The notes beneath the pieces are model-generated. The model worked only from the letters and a program-made list of their open reading frames with translations, was not told where the DNA came from and did not search any database. From Dokdonella sp. (GTDB lineage: Bacteria > Pseudomonadota > Gammaproteobacteria > Xanthomonadales > Rhodanobacteraceae), in the NCBI GenBank assembly GCA_023228465.1, contig JALOBC010000003.1, positions 1 to 64,000 of the forward strand: a stretch of 64,000 nucleotides of DNA, read 5' to 3'. Every line of letters begins with the position of its first letter. The stretch's first letter is position 1. A program made the translations under genes and the position numbers. Shown piece by piece: positions 26,648-36,034 of this stretch.

Positions 26648-27448
26648 TCAGAAGATCCCGGCAAGGCGCAATGCCAGCACCACCAGCACGACGATTGCGA
26701 TGGCGCCCACCCCCAGCAGCAGCGCCGACCGCCCGCCACTGGTGGCGGTCGCCGGCGGCGGCTGCAGGCGCGCGGCTTGCTGGCGCGCATCCATGCCGGG
26801 CGCGACCAGCACGAAGCGGATCGTGTCCAGACGCAGTTCGTCGCCTGGCATCAGCTGCCCCGACTGCACGCGTTTGTCGTTGATGAAGGTGCCATTGGAG
26901 GAACCGAGATCTTCCACGTGCACGCCGGTGGGATTGGGTTTCAGGCGCACGTGCTGGCGCGAAACCTCCGCGGCCGCGATCGGGATGGCGCAGTCCGGCT
27001 GGCGTCCGATGATGGTGTTGTCGAGCACGCTGTAGCTCTTGCCGAGGCTGGGGCCGGAGAGCCCGCGCAGCACGAACTTGGGCAGGCTGGTACGCACGCG
27101 CGTGCGCCCATCATCCTCGGCGGGCGGTGGCGGCGCCGCGCTCGGCTGCTGCGCGGCAAGCTTGTGCTCGCTGCCGGCCAGGGCGCAGCCCACGCGTCCG
27201 AACAGCAGCAGATCGCCTTCGCCCAGCGGCGTGCGCGAATGGATCTGGCGGCCGTTCAGGACCGTGGGCGCGGTGTCATCCAGGGGCGTCACGCTCACGT
27301 TGCCATCGGCGATGCTGAGCTCGCAGTGATGTGCCGCGACACCCGCCTCGGCAAGGATCACCTGGCAGGTCGCATCGCTGCCCACCTGCAGCGTCCCTTC
27401 CTCCAGCGCCACAGGTGCGTGTTCTCCCCCCGGAAAGACGAGCTTCAT
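26648..27448 (-). CDS. Protein with two FHA domains and a C-terminal membrane anchor
   Basis: A 266-residue protein. The N-terminal FHA domain (residues 1-95, MKLVFPGGEHAPVALEEG, QVGSDATCQVILAEAG, AAHHCELSI) is followed by a proline-rich linker, a second canonical FHA domain (130-215, NTIIGRQPDCAIPI, SRQHVRLKP, DLGSSNGTFIN), and a single C-terminal helix (ALLLGVGAIAIVVLVVLALR). FHA domains bind phosphothreonine peptides, here facing the cytoplasm. No kinase gene is adjacent; a Ser/Thr kinase lies about 16 kb away at 43109. The target is unknown. Confidence 0.9.
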   Translation of the reverse strand: MKLVFPGGEHAPVALEEGTLQVGSDATCQVILAEAGVAAHHCELSIADGNVSVTPLDDTAPTVLNGRQIHSRTPLGEGDLLLFGRVGCALAGSEHKLAAQQPSAAPPPPAEDDGRTRVRTSLPKFVLRGLSGPSLGKSYSVLDNTIIGRQPDCAIPIAAAEVSRQHVRLKPNPTGVHVEDLGSSNGTFINDKRVQSGQLMPGDELRLDTIRFVLVAPGMDARQQAARLQPPPATATSGGRSALLLGVGAIAIVVLVVLALRLAGIF

Positions 27449-27572
27449 CGTAGTCCCCTGCTGCGTTATCGGCCGACCGGCCAGCCTCCGATTGTACCGA
27501 TCCCGCGCGCTGCTGGCACCGGCCTGCGGTGACGCGCTTGAAAGGCGTCACCCGGGCCGCCACACTCGCTGC

Positions 27573-27929
27573 ATGACCGGAACCTGGATTGCCCTGCTTC
27601 TCGTCGCCAGCCTGGTCTGGGCGTGGCTGGATGCGTTGCGTGCGCGCGAACAGGCCATCCGCCACGGGCGCGCGCTGTGTCGCGAGGCGGGCGTGCAGTT
27701 GCTGGATCAGACCGTGTCGCTGCATCGCTTGCGCGTGGCACGGCGCGACGGGCTGCCGGCGTTGGTTCGTCGCTACGCCTTCGAGGTCAGCCTGGATGGC
27801 AGCGACCGCCATCGCGGCCACCTCGACCTGGGTGGCCACCGACTGGAAGCCTGGAGCCTGCCCTTGCCGGCCGATGCCGCCCTGGCGGCCGAACCCGCGG
27901 CGCCAGCACGCCTGACACGCCACGGGTAG
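27573..27929 (+). CDS. DUF3301-family membrane-anchored protein
   Basis: A 118-residue protein with an N-terminal membrane helix (WIALLLVASLVWAWLDAL) and a small soluble domain with the family pattern GVQLLDQTVSLHRLRVARRD and RYAFEVSLDGSDRHRG, ending with an LEAW motif. DUF3301 proteins are conserved in gammaproteobacteria and have no known function. The start MTGTWIALLL is chosen because it gives a clean helix; the longer frame upstream is not coding. It is divergent from the FHA gene. Confidence 0.85.
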   Translation: MTGTWIALLLVASLVWAWLDALRAREQAIRHGRALCREAGVQLLDQTVSLHRLRVARRDGLPALVRRYAFEVSLDGSDRHRGHLDLGGHRLEAWSLPLPADAALAAEPAAPARLTRHG

Positions 27930-27995
27930 CGACTGGCAAGGGGTTGCCGGGCGATGCCCGCGCACGCCGGCCGCCGCCGCCGCGCGCTCGCCTGC

Positions 27996-28394
27996 CTACT
28001 TCACCACACGCAGGCGTGGACGCGTGGGCGGCGCTTCCGGGGGCGCGGGAGGCGGCTCGTCACCCGACGCGTCTTCGGGAGGGAACATCATGCCCTGGCC
28101 GTTCTCCTGGGCATAAATCGCCAGCACGGCCGCCATCGGCACGAAGACCGACTGGCTGACGCCGCCAAAACGGGCGAGGAACTGGACATGGTCGTTGCCG
28201 ATGTCGAGGCGATCGATCGCCCGCGGGGCAATGTTCAGAACCACGCGCCCATCCTTGGCGACGCCGGGCGGCACACGCACGCCTTCGTGGTTGGCATCGA
28301 CCAGCAGGTAGGGCGACAGTTGATTGTCACTGATCCACGCGTAAAGCGCCCGCAACAGATACGGGCGATTGGAACTCATCGCCGGTGCGGTCAT
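27996..28394 (-). CDS. sspB: ClpXP protease specificity-enhancing factor SspB
   Basis: A 132-residue adaptor that binds ssrA-tagged proteins and delivers them to ClpXP. The substrate-binding domain (residues 1-100) includes RPYLLRALYAWISDNQLSPY, LLVDANHEGVRVP, GRVVLNIAPRAIDRL and the FGGVSQSVFVPMAAVLAIYA core. A flexible acidic and proline-rich linker leads to the C-terminal ClpX-binding tail RPRLRVVK, matching the XB motif. GAGGAG stands ten bases before MTAPAMSSN. It lies 52 bases after sspA, the standard pairing. Confidence 0.95.
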   Translation of the reverse strand: MTAPAMSSNRPYLLRALYAWISDNQLSPYLLVDANHEGVRVPPGVAKDGRVVLNIAPRAIDRLDIGNDHVQFLARFGGVSQSVFVPMAAVLAIYAQENGQGMMFPPEDASGDEPPPAPPEAPPTRPRLRVVK

Positions 28395-28446
28395 GCCGGG
28401 CAATCTCCTCTGGTTGCGCTGCGCTTCGCGCGACGCCGGCACGCGC

Positions 28447-29070
28447 TCAGGCGTGCAACAGCTTTTCTTCCGGCGTGAGGCTGCGCGCGAAGCCCTGGCT
28501 GCGGAAAATGCGCTCACCATAGTCGATGATGGGCTGCGCTTCGCGCGGCAGCCGGATACCCAGCCTGTCCAGGCGCCAGATCAGCGGCGCAAGTGCGCAG
28601 TCGGCCAGGCTGATGTCCGGACTCAGGAAAAAGCGCGAGGCCTTGAAGGACTGGGTGTTCCTCACCAGATCATCGCGCAGGGTCTTGCGTGCCTGGTCGG
28701 CATCCTTGCCGCCCGCCTCGATGCGATCGACAAGGGTCAGCCAGTCGTTCTCGATGCGCACGATGGCCAGGCGCAGGCGCGCGCGCGAAAGCGGATCGAC
28801 CGGCATCAGCGGCGGGTGCGGATAGCGTTCGTCCAGGTACTCGCAGATGACGCTGGTGTCATACAGCACCAGGTCGCGGTCCACGAGGGTGGGCACCGAG
28901 TTGTAGGGATTGAGGTCGATGAGATCCTCGGGTGGTGCATCCAGGTCCACCACGACGAGGTCATGGGTGACGCCCTTGGCCGCCAGGGTCATGCGCACGC
29001 GGTGGCAATGCACGCAATCGTCGGCGGAGTACAACGTCAGAACCGTGCGCGAACGCTGGCTGAGACCCAT
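28447..29070 (-). CDS. sspA: Stringent starvation protein A
   Basis: A 207-residue protein with a glutathione-S-transferase fold that binds RNA polymerase and alters promoter use in stationary phase and stress. It has the N-terminal thioredoxin-like domain (VLTLYSADDCVHCHRVRMTL, NPYNSVPTLVDRDLVLYDTS, ICEYLDERYPHPPLMPVDP) and the helical C-terminal domain (FFLSPDISLADCALAPLIWR). The start MGLSQRSRTV is chosen over a longer frame; GGAGAG precedes it. It follows the petABC genes, the usual order petABC-sspA-sspB. Confidence 0.95.
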   Translation of the reverse strand: MGLSQRSRTVLTLYSADDCVHCHRVRMTLAAKGVTHDLVVVDLDAPPEDLIDLNPYNSVPTLVDRDLVLYDTSVICEYLDERYPHPPLMPVDPLSRARLRLAIVRIENDWLTLVDRIEAGGKDADQARKTLRDDLVRNTQSFKASRFFLSPDISLADCALAPLIWRLDRLGIRLPREAQPIIDYGERIFRSQGFARSLTPEEKLLHA

Positions 29071-29220
29071 GCTGGACTCTCCCCCATCCCGTTGGCCGCC
29101 CGACCCCCCATGATCCAATGTACTACGCATCATGCCCCCCTGCGCAGATGGCTGCCCGCGACGCGGCCGCGACGCTGGTGCCTGGTCCCCGTGGCGACGG
29201 GATGGCCCGACGCCGACGCC

Positions 29221-29994
29221 TCACTTCACGTCCTTCCAGAATTCGTGCTTGAGCAGGTAGGCAAGCAGGGTGAAGAAGGCAAGGTAGAGCAGCACCCACA
29301 CACCCATCGACTCGCGCTTGAGGGCCGCCGGCTCGGCGGTGTACATCAGGAAGGCGGTGATGTCGCGTACCGCGCCGTCGAAGGCCTGTTCGTCCATGCG
29401 CCCGGGCGTGCGGATTTCCAGGCGCTCGACATGCGGGTCCTGCCCGCCGCTGCCGGGCCGGGTCACGGCCACCTGCAGTCCCTGCAGTTCCCACAGGACG
29501 TTCGGCATGGAGGCGTTCGGAAACACCGTGTTGTTCCAGCCCAGCGGACGGGTGGGGTCGAGATAGAAGGACTTGAGATAGCTGTAGATCCAGTCCACGC
29601 CCTTGGCGCGCGCTTCCAGCGAAAGATCGGGCGGCGCCTTGCCGAACCAGCGCGTGCCATCTTCGACCGACATGTTGTTGAGCGCATGATCGCCGATCTT
29701 GGCGCCGGTGAAGATGAGGTTCTGCTCGACCGCCTTGGGGTCCATCTTCAAATCCTCGGCCATGCGCGAATAGCGCACGTATTCGAGGGAATGGCAGCCC
29801 GAACAGTAGTTGAAGAACAAGCGCGCACCGCGCTGCATGGAGGCGACGTCAGTCAGCGTGACATTGGCCTGCTGGAGGCCGGCACCCGCCGCGGCGAACG
29901 CGCCCCCACTCAGGCCCAGCGAGGCGATCAATGCGATGCCGGCGCGTGCCAGCAGGGTCTTGAACGGGTTGTGGTTGGTCATCGGCTTATTCAT
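29221..29994 (-). CDS. petC: Ubiquinol-cytochrome c reductase, cytochrome c1 subunit
   Basis: A 257-residue periplasmic heme subunit of the cytochrome bc1 complex, passing electrons from the Rieske center to soluble cytochromes. It has a signal peptide (residues about 1-35), the heme-binding CSGCHS in FFNYCSGCHSLEYVRYSRMA, the axial-ligand Met region (NASMPNVLWELQGLQ), and a C-terminal membrane anchor (MGVWVLLYLAFFTLLAYLL). The ATG overlaps the end of petB by eight bases, so translation is probably coupled. Confidence 0.97.
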   Translation of the reverse strand: MNKPMTNHNPFKTLLARAGIALIASLGLSGGAFAAAGAGLQQANVTLTDVASMQRGARLFFNYCSGCHSLEYVRYSRMAEDLKMDPKAVEQNLIFTGAKIGDHALNNMSVEDGTRWFGKAPPDLSLEARAKGVDWIYSYLKSFYLDPTRPLGWNNTVFPNASMPNVLWELQGLQVAVTRPGSGGQDPHVERLEIRTPGRMDEQAFDGAVRDITAFLMYTAEPAALKRESMGVWVLLYLAFFTLLAYLLKHEFWKDVK

Positions 29995-31279
29995 GCGTGG
30001 TCACCCGTTCCGGCACCGGCCTGGTCTTCTCGAAACCAAAATGCGTGTAGATCCACAGGAACAGGAAGAACCCGAAGTAGACCACGGTCCAGAAGCGCCC
30101 GAACAGGTTCTCGATCGAGGTCACGTCGGCTTCCGCCCCGAACCACACCGGGATGGTCTCTGCCGTGACCCCCGCGCCTACCGCACCCAGCATGACAAAG
30201 GAAACCGCGAACAGCCCAAGCGCGATCTTGTAGCCCAGGCCACGGTAACGGATGGACTTGACCTTGGTGCGATCCAGCCATGGCATGAGGAACAGGACCG
30301 CGATACCCAGGAACATCACGATCACGCCGGGCAGCTTGGCCGGGATCATGCGCAGCATCGCGTAGTAGGGCGTGAAGTACCACACCGGCTTGATGTGCTC
30401 GGGGGTGGCCAGGTTGTTGGCCGGGATGAAGTTGTCGTGCTCCAGGAACCAGCCACCGAAGGTCGGCGCGAAGAAGATGATGAAGGCGGCGAGCAGCAGG
30501 AAGAAGCCGATGGCGACCAGGTCATGCACCGTGTAGTAGGGGTGGAAGGGGATGCCGTCGGCAGGCGCCTTGTCCGACCAGCGGTTGCCCTTCGGACCCT
30601 TCTTGATCTCCACGCCGTCCGGGTTGTTCGAGCCCACCTCATGCAGCGCGAACACGTGCAGCACCACCAGCAGCAGCAGTACCAGCGGCAGGGCCACCAC
30701 GTGCAGCGCGAAGAAGCGGTTGAGCGTGGCGTCGGCCGGCAGGTAGTCGCCCATGATCCAGGTGACCAGGGTGTCGCCGATCAGCGGCACCGCGCCGAAC
30801 AGCGAGATGATCACCTTGGCACCCCAGAACGACATGTTGCCCCATGGCAGCACGTAGCCCATGAAGGCCTCGGCCATCAGCGCCAGGAAGATCAGCATGC
30901 CGATCAGCCAGACCAGCTCGCGCGGCTTCTTGTAGGAGCCGTACAGCAGGCCGCGGAACATGTGCAGGTACACGACCACGAAGAACAGCGAGGCACCGGT
31001 CGAATGCATGTAGCGGATCAGCCAGCCCCACTCCACATCGCGCATGATGTACTCGACCGAGGAGAAGGCTTCCGCCGCACTCGGCTTGTAGAACATGGTG
31101 AGGAAGATGCCGGTCAGGATCTGGTTGATCAGGACCACGAACGCCAGCACGCCGAAGTAGTACCAGAAGTTGAAGTTCTTCGGCGCGTAGTACTCGGTCA
31201 TGTGCTTGCGGTAGAAGGGCAACAGCCCCGGCGCACGCTCATTGAACCAGTTGCCCACACTTGCGAATACGCCGGCCAT
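29987..31279 (-). CDS. petB: Ubiquinol-cytochrome c reductase, cytochrome b subunit
   Basis: A 430-residue membrane protein carrying the two b-type hemes and the quinol oxidation and reduction sites. It shows GVFASVGNWFNERAPGLLPF at the N-terminus, eight predicted helices, the four heme-ligand histidines in helices B and D (ASLFFVVVYLHMFRGLLYGS with the first pair, RFFALHVVALPLVLLLLVVL with the second), and LPWGNMSFWGAKVI for the Qo region. The ATG at 31279 overlaps the petA stop codon (TGATG). Confidence 0.97.
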   Translation of the reverse strand: MAGVFASVGNWFNERAPGLLPFYRKHMTEYYAPKNFNFWYYFGVLAFVVLINQILTGIFLTMFYKPSAAEAFSSVEYIMRDVEWGWLIRYMHSTGASLFFVVVYLHMFRGLLYGSYKKPRELVWLIGMLIFLALMAEAFMGYVLPWGNMSFWGAKVIISLFGAVPLIGDTLVTWIMGDYLPADATLNRFFALHVVALPLVLLLLVVLHVFALHEVGSNNPDGVEIKKGPKGNRWSDKAPADGIPFHPYYTVHDLVAIGFFLLLAAFIIFFAPTFGGWFLEHDNFIPANNLATPEHIKPVWYFTPYYAMLRMIPAKLPGVIVMFLGIAVLFLMPWLDRTKVKSIRYRGLGYKIALGLFAVSFVMLGAVGAGVTAETIPVWFGAEADVTSIENLFGRFWTVVYFGFFLFLWIYTHFGFEKTRPVPERVTTHE

Positions 31280-31881
31280 CACGCCTTCTCCCCCGGATTG
31301 ACGCCGATGAGGATGTGCGTGTCATCGACGAAGTGGTAGGCGGGCACGGCGAGATTGGACGGCGCGGGCACGCCGTCGAACACGCGCCCGGCGATGTCGA
31401 AGCGCGACTTGTGGCAGGGGCAGTAGAAGCCGCCCTTCCAGTTCGGATCGAAGGGTTCGGGCTTGATGTCGCCGAAGAAGTCCGGCACGCAGCCCAGGTG
31501 CGTGCAGATGCCGATCAGTACCAGCCACTCGGGCTTGATCGAGCGGTATTCGTTCTGCGCATAGTCCGGCTGCTGGTCGGTGTTCTCCGATTTTGGATCC
31601 TTGAGCCGCGCATCCTCGCCCGGCAAGGCCGCAAGCTGGGCCTCGGTGCGATTGACGATGAACACCGGCAGGCCGCGCCAGGCGAAGGTGACCTTCTGCC
31701 CAGGCTCGATCTTGGAAATGTCGGCCAGTACCGGGGCGCCCGCGGCTTTCGCCTGTTCGCTCGGCTCCCACGACTTGACGAAGGGAATCGCTGCCAGCAC
31801 CGCCCCCGCACCGCCCACGACCGCGGTCGTCGCGGTCAGGAAGCGACGGCGTCCCTTGTCCACCACCACATCGTTTGCCAT
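31279..31881 (-). CDS. petA: Ubiquinol-cytochrome c reductase, Rieske iron-sulfur subunit
   Basis: A 200-residue Rieske protein that takes the first electron from quinol. The N-terminus has a twin-arginine-type signal anchor (GRRRFLTATTAVVGGAGAVL), and the [2Fe-2S] site has both boxes, CTHLGC and CPCHKS, giving two Cys and two His ligands. GGAG stands five bases before MANDVVVD. It is the first gene of petABC, and the stop codon overlaps petB. A divergent DegS-like protease lies upstream. Confidence 0.97.
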   Translation of the reverse strand: MANDVVVDKGRRRFLTATTAVVGGAGAVLAAIPFVKSWEPSEQAKAAGAPVLADISKIEPGQKVTFAWRGLPVFIVNRTEAQLAALPGEDARLKDPKSENTDQQPDYAQNEYRSIKPEWLVLIGICTHLGCVPDFFGDIKPEPFDPNWKGGFYCPCHKSRFDIAGRVFDGVPAPSNLAVPAYHFVDDTHILIGVNPGEKA

Positions 31882-32060
31882 CAGCACTCCGCCGCAAACT
31901 GAATGAAAGAACCCGACACCGGCCACCCGGCACCGGTTCGCGCAACGTTGTCCCAAGCCGCGCAAGCGCGACGACCCGCATACGACCCGACCCGCAGCCT
32001 ACCCACGGGCGCGGCTCGTGACCACCCATTCCGGTTAGGGCCGGCCCCAAAAATCGTGTT

Positions 32061-32089
32061 AGTTTAACGAACGCACCCCAAGCACACAA
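32061..32089 (-). promoter_or_regulatory. Possible promoter of petABC
   Basis: On the minus strand TTGTGT (32084-32089) and TAAACT (32061-32066) are spaced by 17 bases, about 180 bases before the petA start. The rest of the 294-base divergent region shows no clear second promoter or operator. Confidence 0.4.
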
Positions 32090-32175
32090 TTCGCTTGCGC
32101 CGTGCCTTGCGGCATGCGCTTTTGCTGCACCGCCGCGTGCACGCGTGGGCGGCGGATCGAGTACACGAATACGCC

Positions 32176-33366
32176 ATGCGCAGGCATTCTGTCTACAAGC
32201 TGCTGAGCTTCATCGTCCGCTGCGTGGTGGTAGGCCTCGCACTGGCCTTCGTGCTGGCCATGTTCACGCCCGGCCTGGTCGAACGCCTGCGCGGCGCACG
32301 CAGCGACATGCCCACGCCCGCACCCGCGCTGCCCGTGCAGGCCGGACCGGCTTCCTACGCCGAAGCGGTGCAGCGCGCCGCGCCCGCGGTGGTCAACATC
32401 TATGCAAACAAGATCACCACGCTTGGGCGCCGGCTCTATCCGGTCCCCGATCCACTCACCCAGCGCCTGCTCGGCTACGTGCCCGGCCCGCTGCTCAAAC
32501 GGCGCGACCAGAGCCTGGGTTCGGGCGTGATCTTCAGCCGCGACGGCTACGTGTTGACCAACAACCACGTGGTCAGCGGCGCCGACGACATCAAGGTGCA
32601 ACTCAATGACGGTCGCGTGGCGAACGCCGAGGTGATCGGCAGCGATGCCGAAACCGACCTGGCCGTGCTCAAGGTCGCCCTCGACAGCCTGCCGGCAACC
32701 ATGGTGGCCGATGCACAGGCAGCCGAGGTGGGCGACGTGGTGCTCGCCATCGGCAACCCGGTGGGCCTCGGCCAGACCGTGACGATGGGCATCGTCAGTG
32801 CCACCGGACGCCAGCTCAAGATGAGCGCCTACGAGGACTTCATCCAGACCGATGCCGCGATCAACGCCGGCAATTCGGGTGGCGCCCTGGTCAACACGCG
32901 GGGCGAACTGATCGGCATCAACACCGCCATCTACCCGCGCACCCCCTCACCGGACGGCCGCGGCACCTGGACCTCCTCGGCCGAAGGCATCGGCTTTGCC
33001 ATCCCGGTGCGCACGGCCAAGGCGGTACTGGAACAGATCATCAAGCATGGCCGCGTCATCCGTGGCTGGATCGGCATCGACTACATCGAACTGCCGGCCG
33101 CCGCCGATGCCGCGACGCGTGAGCATGGCGTGCTGGTGGCACGGGTCGTGCCTGACAGCCCGGCCGCCGAGGCCGGCCTGCAGCCGGGCGACGTGCTGCT
33201 GAAGCTGGACGGTACGCCGATCATCGATCCACTTGACCTGCGCAACCGCGAGGCCGCCCTGGTGCCGGGATCCCGCATCAGGCTCGCAGGCCGGCGCGAC
33301 GGGGTGCCCTTCACGGTGGAGGTCACCCTTGCCGAACGCCCGCCGCCGGGCGCGGCCGGCACGTAG
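32176..33366 (+). CDS. DegS-like membrane-anchored serine protease with one PDZ domain
   Basis: A 396-residue trypsin-fold protease of the DegS/HtrA family. It is anchored by one N-terminal helix (residues 8-33, YKLLSFIVRCVVVGLALAFV) and faces the periplasm. The catalytic triad is visible: His131 (LTNNHVVSGADD), Asp161 (ETDLAVLKV) and Ser234 (INAGNSGGALVN). One PDZ domain follows (GVLVARVVPDSPAAEAGLQP). In E. coli, DegS starts the sigmaE envelope stress cascade by cutting RseA. A single PDZ and no signal cleavage favour the DegS type over DegP. The start MRRHSVYKLL gives a clean anchor. It is convergent with the transglycosylase gene, 20 bases away. Confidence 0.92.
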   Translation: MRRHSVYKLLSFIVRCVVVGLALAFVLAMFTPGLVERLRGARSDMPTPAPALPVQAGPASYAEAVQRAAPAVVNIYANKITTLGRRLYPVPDPLTQRLLGYVPGPLLKRRDQSLGSGVIFSRDGYVLTNNHVVSGADDIKVQLNDGRVANAEVIGSDAETDLAVLKVALDSLPATMVADAQAAEVGDVVLAIGNPVGLGQTVTMGIVSATGRQLKMSAYEDFIQTDAAINAGNSGGALVNTRGELIGINTAIYPRTPSPDGRGTWTSSAEGIGFAIPVRTAKAVLEQIIKHGRVIRGWIGIDYIELPAAADAATREHGVLVARVVPDSPAAEAGLQPGDVLLKLDGTPIIDPLDLRNREAALVPGSRIRLAGRRDGVPFTVEVTLAERPPPGAAGT

Positions 33367-33386
33367 CCGGCGGCCCCGGGAACCGA

Positions 33387-34514
33387 TCAGAGCGCCTTCT
33401 GGTAGCGATCACGCAGGGTCGCCACGCGCTCGACGTACACCTGCGTTTCGTCATATGGCGGTACGCCGCCGTATTTCTGCACCGCGCCCGGCCCGGCGTT
33501 GTAGGCCGCGGTGGCCAGGCGCGCATCGCCGTTGAAGGATTGCAGCAGCTGGCTGAGATAGCGCGCGCCGCCGCGGATGTTCTGCGCCACGTCGAAGGCG
33601 TCGGTGACGCCCAGATCGCCGGCCGTGCCGGGCATCAATTGCATCAGGCCCTGGGCGCCCTTGCTGGAGATCGCCAGCGGATTGAAGGCCGATTCGGCGT
33701 GGATCACCGCGCGCAGCAGGGCCCGATCGACACCGTAATCCGCCGCCGCCGCCGCCACGATGTCGCGGTAGGCATCCAGGTTCAAGGCGGTGCGCGCGAA
33801 GTCGATCCGCGAGTTCACGTCGCAGGCGACGCAGGTCGCGATGTAGGTGAACAGCACCGCAAATGCGCTGCCGCTGGACGGCCGTATGTTGGTGTACTCG
33901 GTGATGCCGTCCTGGCGTGCGACCTTGTACACCGCACCGCGCAGCACGCGCGGGGCCGGGCGGGCTGTGCTGGCTGCGGCAGCGCGCGGCGGCGGCGCGA
34001 CCACGGCCGGCGGATGTGCCCGGCGCATGCGATAGGGCGCGGCGACGAAGGTCGGCACACCCACCCTCGCCGCACTGCTGGCGACATCGGCCAGCACCAG
34101 GGAAAAGTCCTGCGGCTCGATGCTGCGCGCGCTGCTCGCCACGCCAGCCGCCACCGCACGGAAGTCGGCGCGCGCGACGCCGGGCGGCAGGCTCGCCACG
34201 CCGGCGGCGACATTGGAAAAGTCGGCCTTGTCTTCCTCATACACCCAACCACGCTGCCGCGGTACGGTGGCGTCGGTGGCGGCCTTCGCCGGCGCGGGGC
34301 CGGCAGGCGCGCGAGCGGGCGCCGCCCTGGCCGCTGCCGGCGCGACGAACGTCGCCGCCACCCGGCAGTTGTGAAAGCCCTCGCGCGAGCTGACATAGGC
34401 GATGCTGCCATCGGCAGCATCGCAGCGATACACGATGCTGGTGCGCGCGTGCGCCGCGGTGGCCGGCAGGCAACCGAGCAGGGCGCAGGCAGCAAGGGCG
34501 TACAGGGGTGACAT
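33387..34514 (-). CDS. Secreted lytic transglycosylase with DUF4124-like modules and internal repeats
   Basis: A 375-residue exported peptidoglycan-cleaving enzyme. A signal peptide (MSPLYALAACALLGCLPATA) is followed by a DUF4124-like segment (SIVYRCDAADGSIAYVSS), an Ala/Pro linker, three imperfect 19-20-residue repeats at 97-154 (ADFSNVAAGVAS, ADFRAVAAGVAS, QDFSLVLADVAS), a second DUF4124-like segment (AVYKVARQDGITEYTN), and a C-terminal SLT domain (about 245-375). The catalytic Glu274 lies in HAESAFNPLAISSKGAQGLM, with MQLMPGTAGDLGV and TAAYNAGPGAVQKYGG. The repeats are probably a spacer; their role is unknown. Confidence 0.9.
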   Translation of the reverse strand: MSPLYALAACALLGCLPATAAHARTSIVYRCDAADGSIAYVSSREGFHNCRVAATFVAPAAARAAPARAPAGPAPAKAATDATVPRQRGWVYEEDKADFSNVAAGVASLPPGVARADFRAVAAGVASSARSIEPQDFSLVLADVASSAARVGVPTFVAAPYRMRRAHPPAVVAPPPRAAAASTARPAPRVLRGAVYKVARQDGITEYTNIRPSSGSAFAVLFTYIATCVACDVNSRIDFARTALNLDAYRDIVAAAAADYGVDRALLRAVIHAESAFNPLAISSKGAQGLMQLMPGTAGDLGVTDAFDVAQNIRGGARYLSQLLQSFNGDARLATAAYNAGPGAVQKYGGVPPYDETQVYVERVATLRDRYQKAL

Positions 34515-34652
34515 GGCCGTCTTTGATACGTGTCCGGGTTCGAAGTTTCCGCCGTATCACGCGCAAAGCCAAGCGAAACCTGCCGGCAGGGCCGGCGTGG
34601 CGCCGCTATCCTGCTAGAATTCGCGGTCCATTTCCCGTCTGCACGCACCGCC

Positions 34653-35993
34653 ATGCCCGGCAAGCTCTACATCAAGACCTACGGCTGCCAGATGAACGAG
34701 TACGACTCGGCGCGCATGGCCGACGTGCTGCGCGTGGCGCATGGTCTGGAACTGACCCAGGACGAGACGCAGGCCGACGTCATCCTGGTCAATACCTGTT
34801 CGATCCGCGAGAAGGCGCAGGAAAAGGTGTTCAGCCAGCTCGGCCGCTGGCGCGAGTTCAAGCAGGGCGACAAGCCGGTGCTGATCGGTGTGGGCGGTTG
34901 CGTGGCCAGCCAGGAGGGCGAGGCCATCGTCAAGCGCGCGCCCTTCGTGGACCTGGTATTCGGGCCGCAGACCCTGCATCGCCTGCCCGAGCTGATCGAG
35001 GCGCGGCGCGAATCGGGCCGGCCGCAGGTGGACATTTCCTTTCCCGAGATCGAGAAGTTCGACCGCCTGCCCGAGCCGCGCGCCGAAGGCCCCAGCGCCT
35101 TCGTCTCCATCATGGAGGGCTGCTCGAAGTACTGTTCCTACTGCGTGGTGCCGTACACGCGCGGCGAGGAAATCAGCCGCCCCTTCGACGACGTGCTCGC
35201 CGAAATCGCCAGCCTTGCCGAACAGGGTGTGCGCGAGGTCAACCTGCTGGGGCAGAACGTCAACGCCTACCGCGGACCGATGTTCGACGGCGGTACCGCC
35301 GACCTGGGCCTGCTGATCCACGCCGTCGCCGAGATCGCTGGCATCGGGCGCATCCGCTTCACCACCTCGCACCCGCTGGAGTTCTCCGATTCGCTGGTCG
35401 AGGCCTACGCGAACGTGCCCAAGCTCGCCAACTTCCTGCACCTGCCGGTGCAGTCGGGTTCCGACCGCATCCTTGCGGCCATGAAGCGCGGCTACACGGC
35501 GCTGGAGTTCAAGCAGAAGATCAGGAAGCTGCGCGCGGTGCGCCCGGATATCTCGGTGTCCTCGGATTTCATCGTCGGCTTTCCCGGCGAGACCGACGTC
35601 GATTTCGACCGGACCATGAAGCTGATCGACGACGTCGGCTTCGACCAGAGCTTTTCCTTCATCTACTCGCGTCGTCCGGGTACGCCGGCAGCCAGCCTGC
35701 CCGACGACACGCCCGATGCCGTCAAGCACCAGCGCCTGGAACGCCTGCAGGCCACGCTCAACGCCAACGCGGCGAAGATCAGCGAGGCCATGGTCGGTGG
35801 CACCCAGCGCGTGCTGGTCACCGGCCCCAGCCGCAAGGACGCCAACGAGCTGACCGGCAAGACCGAAAACATGCGCCAGGTGAACTTCCCCGGGCCGACC
35901 AGCCTGGTTGGCCAGTTCGTGGACGTGACGATCACCGCGGCGCTGGCCAATTCACTGCGCGGCCGGGTCACCGGCCGTGAACACGCTACCTGA
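34653..35993 (+). CDS. miaB: tRNA-2-methylthio-N6-dimethylallyladenosine synthase
   Basis: A 446-residue radical SAM methylthiotransferase that modifies position A37 of tRNAs reading UNN codons. It has the N-terminal MTTase domain with three cluster cysteines ([33 protein letters not shown]), the radical SAM CxxxCxxC in [17 protein letters not shown], and a C-terminal TRAM domain. The start [17 protein letters not shown] fits the family. It is divergent from the transglycosylase and opens the miaB-phoH-ybeY-corC neighbourhood, though two unrelated minus-strand genes sit between miaB and phoH. Confidence 0.97.
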   Translation: MPGKLYIKTYGCQMNEYDSARMADVLRVAHGLELTQDETQADVILVNTCSIREKAQEKVFSQLGRWREFKQGDKPVLIGVGGCVASQEGEAIVKRAPFVDLVFGPQTLHRLPELIEARRESGRPQVDISFPEIEKFDRLPEPRAEGPSAFVSIMEGCSKYCSYCVVPYTRGEEISRPFDDVLAEIASLAEQGVREVNLLGQNVNAYRGPMFDGGTADLGLLIHAVAEIAGIGRIRFTTSHPLEFSDSLVEAYANVPKLANFLHLPVQSGSDRILAAMKRGYTALEFKQKIRKLRAVRPDISVSSDFIVGFPGETDVDFDRTMKLIDDVGFDQSFSFIYSRRPGTPAASLPDDTPDAVKHQRLERLQATLNANAAKISEAMVGGTQRVLVTGPSRKDANELTGKTENMRQVNFPGPTSLVGQFVDVTITAALANSLRGRVTGREHAT

Positions 35994-36034
35994 GGCGCGC
36001 CCGCCGCGGACGGCCGGCGCACCCGGCGCGGGGA

